Assembly: GCF_040958095.1 (NCBI RefSeq) | Contig: NC_091188.1 | Location: 38,146,289-38,210,288, forward strand | Length of the DNA: 64,000 bases | Direction of reading: 5' to 3' | From: Procambarus clarkii | Lineage: Eukaryota > Arthropoda > Malacostraca > Decapoda > Cambaridae | In this document: one piece after another, positions 54,501-61,019 of the stretch | Position numbering within the stretch: position 1 is the stretch's first letter | How the letters are laid out: every line of letters starts with the position of its first letter | Notes under the pieces: generated by a model | What the model was told of the DNA's origin: nothing | Database searches by the model: none | What the model saw: the letters and a program-made list of their open reading frames with translations, nothing else | Made by a program: the position numbers and the translations under genes

Positions 54501-55743
54501 AGGTCTCCGAGCGTCCAGAAAACGGTCAATTTAAAGTAGTCTCTCCTAACCTACCAGAGGACCCAAAACAGAAAATGGGGGAAGGGAAGGAAACTATTGG
54601 GAAAGCACCAAGCCATTAAGGCTATATAGCACTTGGAAGGGGTCAGGATAAGGATTTGAGGTGTGACGGAGGGAAGGAATGGTGCCCAACCATTTGAATG
54701 GTCGGGGGATTGAATGCCGACCTGCATGAAGCGAGACCGTCGCTCTACTGTCCACCCCAAGTGGTTGAGCAACAGAAAATGAGACAGTACGTCACTTTCG
54801 CCAGCTGCTTCCATTTTGTAGTACAACCATTTTTGGCGTTATGTAAGGCCAAAAATGTTACAACTTGAAATACAGGTTATTTGTCATAATTTACTGCGGA
54901 ACTATTTTAAATAACTGTGGTTGACCAGACCACACACTAGAAGGTGAAGGGACGACGACGTTTCGGTTTGTCCTGGACCATTCTCAAGTCCACTGTGACG
55001 AGGGAGGTGATGGAGGCAATCGTTTAACATTGCCTCCATCACCTCCCTTATCACAATCGACTTGAGAATGGTCCAGGACGGACCGAAACGTCGTCGTCCC
55101 TTCACCTTCTAGTGTGTAGTCTGGTCAACATACTTAAGCCACGTTATTGTGACTCATCACCTGCACATTAAATAACTGTGGTTTGGTCTTACCTTGAGTT
55201 CAAAGCCGGTGGCAAAGCTGTTATGGGGACAGGAGACTCGAGGGCCCCAGTCACCCCATGGTCCACCGTTGCCAGCGTTGATGGTCGAGTCTTGCCCCAC
55301 CACCACACCTGTACACACTCATAATCAATAATAGTATTCATTGTGTTGGTGAACAGGAAGCCATAGTGTATTCGTGCATGTTTGGCTCTTATCAAGGTCC
55401 TCCCGCTTCCCCCAAGGCCACAGACCCCGCCCAAGATGCAACCCCCACGACAAGCTGACTAACTCCTGAGTTTCTACTCACTGCTAGGTGAACAGATGCA
55501 TTAGGTGAAAGGAAATGTGGCCAACTATTTTTGTCCCGCGGGTTCGAATCCCAAGCGGGATTTTGTTACGTGGTCTACCACATTATGACATGTGGTAGAG
55601 TATGATAAATGTGGTACAGTTTTGACAGATATGGTGCATTATGACAGGTATGGGAGAATATGACACATGTGGTACATTTTGACACATGGTAGACTATGAC
55701 ACATACCTGCAATGCAGAGTAGGATTATGGAAGTAGTCTTCAT
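51025..55743 (-). CDS. VMO1-like: VMO1-like secreted protein (vitelline membrane outer layer protein 1 homolog), 5 coding exons
   Basis: A host gene assembled from splice signals. Exons in transcript order: 55743-55707, 55308-55193, 53073-52947, 52854-52675, 51122-51025. All introns are GT-AG (donors GTATGT, GTAAGA, GTATGG, GTCAGT); phases 1, 0, 1, 1 join without a stop. The 558 nt encode 185 residues, close to known VMO1 precursors. Residues 1 to about 18 are a signal peptide (MKTTSIILLCIAGVVVGQ). Three beta-prism repeats follow, with WGDWGPRVSCP, WGNWIGRRDCP and WGDWSSYVTCQ openings and GDSDDTSINGIKLFC, GGGDDTAANDLDMRC and AGDDTALNDVIFLCC closings. The mature part has eight cysteines, as in VMO1. 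The family is extracellular; the exact role in this organism is unknown. Foldback and SINE elements occupy introns 2 and 4. Confidence 0.93.
51532..51581. repeat. (TA)n microsatellite in intron 4
   Basis: About 25 uninterrupted TA dinucleotides next to the foldback element. Confidence 0.9.
51582..52563. mobile_element. Foldback (palindromic) element in intron 4 of the VMO1-like gene
   Basis: Arms 51670-52103 and about 52128-52558 are near-perfect inverted copies of about 430 bp around a 25-bp loop. The inner part carries the block GAAGGTGAAGGGACGACGAC and CCTGGACCATTCTCAAGTC, shared with the foldback at 54920-55140. The outer flank CACAATAACGTGGCTAAAGT (about 51600) also recurs inverted beside that copy. 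No coding capacity. Transcribed as part of the intron it could form a very long hairpin. Confidence 0.75.
53465..53646 (+). mobile_element. Partial GTTGTAACAAC-type MITE
   Basis: Matches the right half of the element at 58884-59618 (AACCAATATAGCAAGTTGTA, then TTTATTACAAGTTG and ACTGTTACGTTGTGTG). The left half is missing. Confidence 0.65.
53755..53905 (-). mobile_element. SINE-like fragment, third family
   Basis: The minus strand shows CCACTTGGACTCGTCAGTAT and a B-box-like GTGTTCGATCCC. It is related to the unit at 54545-54780 and preceded by GGTGTATAGGGTACA-type short direct repeats (53744-53840). Confidence 0.5.
54165..54345 (-). mobile_element. tRNA-derived SINE, second family
   Basis: The minus strand starts GGTCTCCGTGGTGTAGTGGT (A box) and has GGGTTCGTATCC (B box), then the body shared with 49745-49925 (CCCAACAGTAAAATGGGTAG). 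tRNA-like in the first 75 bases, but the following body and repetition show it is a SINE, not a tRNA gene. Confidence 0.7.
54545..54780 (-). mobile_element. SINE-like unit, third family
   Basis: The minus strand shows CCACTTGGGGTGGACAGTAG (A-box region) and GGCATTCAATCCCC (B-box region), then a body ending near CCAATAGTTTCCTTCCC. It is similar in head sequence to 53755-53905. Confidence 0.55.
54920..55140. mobile_element. Small foldback element in intron 2
   Basis: Arms of about 100 bp: GACCAGACCACACACTAGAA at 54924 and its near complement ending about 55128, around a centre holding GCCTCCATCACCTCCCT and its inverse. Same core block as the intron 4 foldback. It ends 50 bp from the splice donor of exon 2. 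Confidence 0.75.
55309..55706 (-). other. Intron 1 of the VMO1-like gene
   Basis: 398 bp with GTATGT donor and TGTACAG acceptor. Positions 55575-55700 carry about five imperfect repeats of roughly 26 bp (TATGACACATGTGGTACATT-like). 55485-55560 includes a B-box-like GGTTCGAATCCC from a SINE fragment. Confidence 0.6.
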
Positions 55744-56399
55744 CCTTGCCAGAACCTGGAATGCAGTTAACAGTTCAATTAACAACTGCAACTAAAGCAT
55801 CATGAATGAATATATATTTGTTTTGTCCTTTAAAGAAAATTCTTATCAAATTGATTGGAAGAAGTCTTCAATAATATAGTTTTTAAGTATTTTCAATAGA
55901 AACATTATTTTTCTGCTCTCATACAAATTACAAATCCATACAAAATGAATATTAGTAATGGATTGTACAATTTGGATCAATTATAAAACGATCTTTATAA
56001 GATGATTAATGTAGATATCCCACTACATCACCCTGAGCTTCCAGAAGCTCAAATGTATTGGTCATTAGACCTGAAATTTCATCTTGTTCTGTGTTTATGA
56101 ACCAATATAATAATGACATTGTTTGACACCTCACATGTCGCCTTCATGCCTATATATTCAAGTGTCGTATTTCAATGATTCTCACATTCACTCCAAAAAA
56201 TCTACTGTGGCTGGTGACACGGGCTATTCCTGCCTGTGCCACCTTTTGGGAGGCTTAATCTTCATTAGTCAATCTTCATTGATTGAGGAGCCAATCTGCA
56301 AGTCCTTCGCACATATCATGTACAGGCAGTCAGATCAGTGATCAACTAAGCAGCACCTGCACTCACAAACCTATCACAACAACAGCGGAAAAGGCTTCA

Positions 56400-57652
56400 A
56401 GTAGCGTAAAACATACTATGAGAGCTGCTCTGGAAGCCCCTATGTGGACCAGACTTCAAACGGGGTTGCCCTCTCTTCAAGAATAAAAAAATATCAAAGA
56501 ACAGCTACAATATCCGTAGGATAATTGTTCCCCCGATCCAGCCCCAGTACGACAGGCCCTGGTGGTTGGACTTGATCCAGCCCCAGTACGACAGGCCCTG
56601 GTGGTTGGACTTGATCCAGCCCCAGTACGACAGGCCCTGGTGGTTGGAATTGATCCAGCCCCAGTACGACAGGCCCTGGTGGTTGGACTTGGCCAAAACA
56701 ACGGAAACTCTTGGGCTGCCAGAGCGGGAGAAGTCCTAAACAGACTAGTTAAAAGGCATGATTCTTGATAGAGGTGGTGATCAATCACACCCAAACTACA
56801 CTTGTTCTCCACCGCGGGAGGAACCAACCTTCAAAATAGTAATAGGAAGTCTTCTGATGAAAAGGGCTGCCTGTGATCCAACAACCCTAAGGCGCATCAT
56901 AGAAAAGCAAATGAGCAGCATTGCAGTAGCAGGAGCCACCCACATCTTCACAGACGGATCGGTGGACACAGAATATGAGAGTGCTGGTGCTGCTCTTTGC
57001 ACGGCCAGCGTACAGGCATATTGGAGACTGGGAGGACCAGTATCAACCCAATCTAAGCTGTTTCCCATACAACAGGCATTCGCATATGTGATTGCTTATT
57101 AAGGATGGTAACAGAGTCCATTTCATGTGGTCTCCATCTCATGTTGGCCTCCGAATGCATGATAGAGCTGATAAGTTAGCCAAAGAATCTGCCTTTAAAG
57201 GAGCCGTTGAGTGTAACCTTGGGCTGTCAATGAGCAATCTGAGAGCAGCAGTACACCGAGAACTTCAACAAGATCTTGTAGATCTGAGGCAAAGTGAAAT
57301 TGACACCAGTAATTCCATCTATCATCATACTATCATGCAAGAGGAGCCACACATCTATGGATCATCCAATAAAATCAGCAGACTTCTAGATGTTACTACT
57401 GCTCGGCTTAGACTCGGTTACAAGTATCTCTGGGAATTCTCATTATCTGCTGATGTAGACCTGACCAAATGTAAACTGTGTCAACAAAATTATTCGCACA
57501 CCCTCCGTCACTATGTGATGGAGTGCGAAAAGATACGTGAATTTAGAGACAATTCTATAACCAATGTTCCAGCGATGTGTCAATATTTCATTCAAAATTA
57601 TCTACTACCAGAAATTTTAGCCAAATATCCCCAGTTTGCTAAATGTAGGTAG
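56400..57652 (+). pseudogene. RNase H-bearing LINE pol, 5'-truncated
   Basis: The fragment begins in the reverse transcriptase thumb (TMRAALEAPMWTRLQT, GLPSLQE at about 56425-56485). It is interrupted by a 39-bp minisatellite and continues with RNase H: THIFTDGSVDTEYESAGAAL (about 56938), a frameshift at about 57095, then FMWSPSHVGLRMHDRADKLA. The C-terminal CCHC region reads CKLCQQNYSHTLRHYVMEC (about 57470-57530) and the frame stops at 57652. The first RNase H Asp/Glu region and the last DRAD are present. Same family as 17760-18065. Confidence 0.75.
56536..56695. repeat. 39-bp minisatellite
   Basis: Four units of 39 bp with the core CCCCAGTACGACAGGCCCTG, lying within the LINE coding remnant. 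In frame they would give 13-residue repeats (GLDPAPVRQALVV), so the array could have expanded inside the pol frame. Confidence 0.85.
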
Positions 57653-57975
57653 TAACTGAGTGATTGTAACCTATCCACCGCTGCCCACTGGATGGGGGGC
57701 GGTGTGCAGGACAAACATATAAATTGTGACACTAGCTCTCCACATATGTCAGTTGCTTAATTTAGAACCTGTACTTGAGGTCGATCTCGAACCCATTGTT
57801 GATGTGACGACTTATATTGAATTTTGTAACTAGCTCATCAAGATTGTAACTTGCTTAGCTAAATGAATTGTGGGGTTCAGTCCCTGAGCCCATTATGTGC
57901 CTCTGTAACCCTTTCCACTACCGCCCACAAGATGGGTATGGGGTGCATAATAAATGAACTAAACTAACTAACTAA
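57653..57975 (+). repeat. 3' UTR of RNase H LINE (dispersed repeat)
   Basis: Contains TGGTCGATCTC-like sequence, CTTGCTTAGCTAAATGAATT and TGTGCCTCTGTAACCCTTTC, ending GCATAATAAATGAACTAAAC then a tandem AACT tail. Fragments of this sequence recur at 15895-16230, 16830-17000, 21780-21945, 23690-23880, 24480-24660 and 33204-33320, so it is the 3' end of an abundant LINE family. Confidence 0.65.
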
Positions 57976-58109
57976 CTGATTGCACAAAACACTCAAAATG
58001 CTATCATACACACAAACTCAAAAGCTGCACTTCAAATATTAGGAAAAAACAGTGGAAAGACAACTTTCAAATAATTACCACAATTTTGTATCTAAGTAGC
58101 AGTAGCTAA

Positions 58110-58270
58110 GGGCAAAGGACTCTACATCACCCTAAACTGGATTTCATCCCATGTTGGAACCCCAGTAAATGAGAAAGCCGACGAAACTGCTAAATTGGCA
58201 ACTCGTCATCAAGTGATTCAAAAAATTATCTTACCCAGCCTAGAGTACATAAAAAACTCGCACACATTAA
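58110..58270 (+). pseudogene. LINE RNase H C-terminal remnant
   Basis: GLYITLNWISSHVGTPVNEK then ADETAKLATR matches the last RNase H motif (WxxSHxGxxxNExAD). Short and isolated; a different copy from the one upstream. Confidence 0.55.
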
Positions 58271-58553
58271 CAGAGCCTATCTAAAACTGAGAGTAGCAGA
58301 AGGCTCGCCCTCTGCAATATAGAATCTTCAGGCCACAGCCAATTGCAGTCTTGTCAATATGCTGTCAATATAGCATAACGGCAAAGTGTACCAAAAACAG
58401 AGTATAGGTAGAATTGCGGCAGGAGGAGAGAGAGTGAGAGTGAGAGTGTGAGAGTGTGTGTGTGTCATGAACAGAGGCTAAGGAAAAGAGCGCAGATCGC
58501 AGCATGTAATTCGAAGGTGAATTAGTGATGTGTGGAAGATGGAAAATGCTTAC

Positions 58554-58626
58554 CTCGTCGAAGGAGTTGTCGAACCAGTGCCTAGACGGTACTGCTGAAG
58601 AGTCTTGCCTGTTGACTCTTTATATA
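58554..58626 (-). promoter_or_regulatory. Candidate TATA/initiator promoter and leader exon of the VMO1-like gene
   Basis: On the minus strand TATATAAAG lies at 58618-58626. An arthropod-like initiator TCAGCAGT follows at 58591-58598, about 30 bp downstream. A short leader of about 40 nt then ends at the consensus donor GAG|GTAAGC (exon edge 58554). A near-palindrome GGGAAAACTTTCCC, like a Rel/NF-kappaB site, sits about 50 bp upstream (58674-58687). Linking this to the VMO1-like gene is inference from strand, spacing and the acceptor near 55756. An alternative is a TATATAT box at 55810-55817. Confidence 0.45.
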
Positions 58627-58883
58627 CAGCCATATAGACGCGTGATTCGTGGGGCAACTGGGTAAACCAGACCGGGAAAACTTTCCCAAAATGATTGTTT
58701 CGAAGGGATTGGCTTCCCGTCGTGGAGCATCTGGCTCCACAAACGGGGTCCACCCGACACAAATACTGTAAAGTCCAAACAAATATTTGACGAAGAAATT
58801 TAACAGTGAATGAAACAAGTATAAGAGGCGAGTTTAGTTCATTTATTATGCACCCCATACTTCCCCCCATCCTGTGGTCTGTA

Positions 58884-59618
58884 CCCTGGAAACACAAACC
58901 GAAACTGTCTCTGTTTTCCGCTTGTTACAACTTGTAATAAAGTTGTTACATCTTGGCGTAACGTGTTTATGACGTATTAGAACGTTGTTACAACTTGCTA
59001 TATTGGTTGTTATAACTGGTTAGGAGATGTTAAAACTTGTTCGAACGTTGTACCAACATCGTAGTTTCGGTGTGTGTTTGGTGGGTAGTGGGAAAAGGTT
59101 ACAGAACAACAGCCCATCTTCCTAAAATGAAAATGCTTAATAGTAACTGTTTGTTCAAAAGTACCAATTTATAGTGATGGACCGCCAGAAACCTGACTTT
59201 TGTATTAATGAATTTGGACAAACCGGAAACGTTTTTAACCAATATAAATATCAGACTTGACCTAACCTCTCTTGGCAATCCTAGGCCTAATATACACGAT
59301 ATTTTAGGCCTAACATATATATATTACAAATATGTGCTATACTAGGCCTGTTAATATTTGAGTTTGGTTTTTAGCTTTTATTTTTTTAGGACTAAAATTA
59401 ACAGCACACTGGTAGTCCATCCCCGCCCAACACGACCAAACTACAATGTTGCTACAACGTTGGAACAAGGTTTAACACCTAACGAGTTGTAACAACCAAT
59501 ACAGCAAGTTGTAATAACGTTCTAATACGTCATTAAAACGTTATAACAAGATGTAACAACTTTATTACAAGTTGTAATAAGCAGAAAATAGGGACAGTTA
59601 CGTTGTGTTTTTGCAGGG
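58884..59618. mobile_element. GTTGTAACAAC-type MITE with long terminal inverted repeats
   Basis: Ends CCCTGGAAACACAA and TTGTGTTTTTGCAGGG are inverted. Similarity continues about 190 bp inward on each side through CGCTTGTTACAACTTGTAAT-like sequence. The 735-bp interior is AT-rich and has no gene. It interrupts a fragment of the LINE 3'-UTR repeat on its left. I could not identify a target duplication. Confidence 0.7.
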
Positions 59619-59648
59619 TCATTACATATTGGTACTTTCCAACAAATA

Positions 59649-60440
59649 GTTACTCCCTCATCTATCCATATCTCAACTATGGTATTTGTGCTTGGGGTTC
59701 TACTACCCAAAATCATTTACGACCTCTAATTACCCAACACAAAGCTGCTATTAGGACAATATCCAACTCTGGCCCCAGACATCACTCGGTACCCTTACTC
59801 AAATCTCTGAATATGTTAGATATTAAGTCCCTGCACATTCTCTCATGTGTATTATACATATATAAAACGCTGAACTGTAATGCCAATCCTGACCTCAAAA
59901 GCTTCATAGAAGGTTGTAACAGAACCCATGAGCACCACACCAGAAATAAATACAGTTTTGATATTCCAAGAGTACGACTTAATCAAACTAGAAATGCTCT
60001 ACAAATCAAGGGACCCAGATTGTGGAATGACCTTCCCAACCATGTTAAAGATTGTACCTCTCTCAACCAGTTTAAGATAAAAACGAAGCACTACCTAATA
60101 AATTCCCTGTAACCTACCTTACCCCTCTATTGTCAACCAATGTCTGTTTTTTTTTTTTAAACAACGCAGTTTGTCGACCTAATTGTATTTGTGCTGCTTT
60201 TTCAGCCATGTTTCCCCCTTTTTTATCTCTATTTTTATTTGTTCTCAACACATTTTATTCTTTATGCTCAATTAGTATTAAGCTTTAGTCATTTAAGTTT
60301 TTCATGCCCGAAACACTTTGCGTAATAGTGGCTTTAGGCACTGTATGTACTAGCTCTATCTATAAATCCATCAATCTTTGTAAAATCTCTTGTATGTATG
60401 TACCTTACCTAAATAAACATTTATTTATTATTTATTTATT
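59649..60440 (+). pseudogene. CR1/L2-like LINE, 3'-terminal fragment
   Basis: Starts within the reverse transcriptase C terminus (YSLIYPYLNYGICAWGSTTQ) and runs open to the stop at 60112, matching the copy at 41150-42139 with a few substitutions (LNCNANPDLK, RLWNDLPNH). The 3' UTR has a shorter T run and ends in TTTATTTATT repeats instead of TGAATC units. A typical severely 5'-truncated insertion. Confidence 0.8.
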
Positions 60441-60540
60441 TATTTATAAGCATAAATAAATCACATTAACGTGATGTATAACTGCGAATCAGTAGTAGCC
60501 AAGAGGAGGATTCGAACCAGCATATATTGGGTATGTTGAG

Positions 60541-60800
60541 GTTATTTTGAGATGATTTCGGGGCTTAGCGTCCCCGCGGCCCGGTCCTCGACCAGGCCTC
60601 CTTTTTGTTACACATCCCCCAGGAAGCAGCCCGTAGCAGCTGTCTAACTCCCAGGTACCTATTTACTGCTAGGTGAACAGGGGGCATCAGGGTGAAAGAA
60701 ACTCTGCCCACTTGTTTCCGCCTCCACCAGGGATCGAACCCAGAACCTTAAGACTACGAATATCGAGCGCTGTCCACTCAGCTGGCAGGCCCCTAGCACA
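60541..60800 (-). mobile_element. tRNA-derived SINE, first family
   Basis: The minus strand has an A-box region (CTGCCAGCTGAGTGGACAGC), B box GGTTCGATCCC and the body GTTCACCTAGCAGTAAATAG, then CCGCGGGGACGCTAAGCCCC. Same family as the copy at 45136-45385. The 3' end is AATAACCTCAA. Confidence 0.8.
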
Positions 60801-61019
60801 CGCCCTAGACGACTAGACCACGACACGCTTAGAAGCAATGCAACTTGGTATTCAACTGAATCCTCTAGGGGTCCTGAGGCTTCCACTAACACTAAGTCAG
60901 GGGGTTCCACTCATTGCCTGCATGCACTCTGGTTGTGGTCCTGAGGCCAGATTCACGAAGCAGTTTTGCTAGCATTTACGAACCTGGGGCCAGATTCACG
61001 AAGCAGTTATGCACGCACA
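60801..61019. other. Spacer with short direct repeat
   Basis: GCCAGATTCACGAAGCAGTT occurs at about 60948 and again at 60989. No gene is seen. Confidence 0.4.

Larger units (their letters stand above)
53074..55192 (-). other. Intron 2 of the VMO1-like gene, packed with repeats
   Basis: Contains a half copy of the GTTGTAACAAC-type MITE (53465-53646), three SINE-like units and a foldback element. No alternative exon is evident between the GTAAGA donor at 55192 and the CTGACAG acceptor at 53074. Confidence 0.6.
55756..58553 (-). other. Candidate leader intron and LINE insertions upstream of the VMO1-like gene
   Basis: CTGCATTCCAG at 55756-55766 reads as a splice acceptor 12 bases before the start ATG, and GTAAGC at 58548-58553 as a donor. 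Between them lie plus-strand LINE fragments. No other host exon is evident at 55767-56390. Confidence 0.4.
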
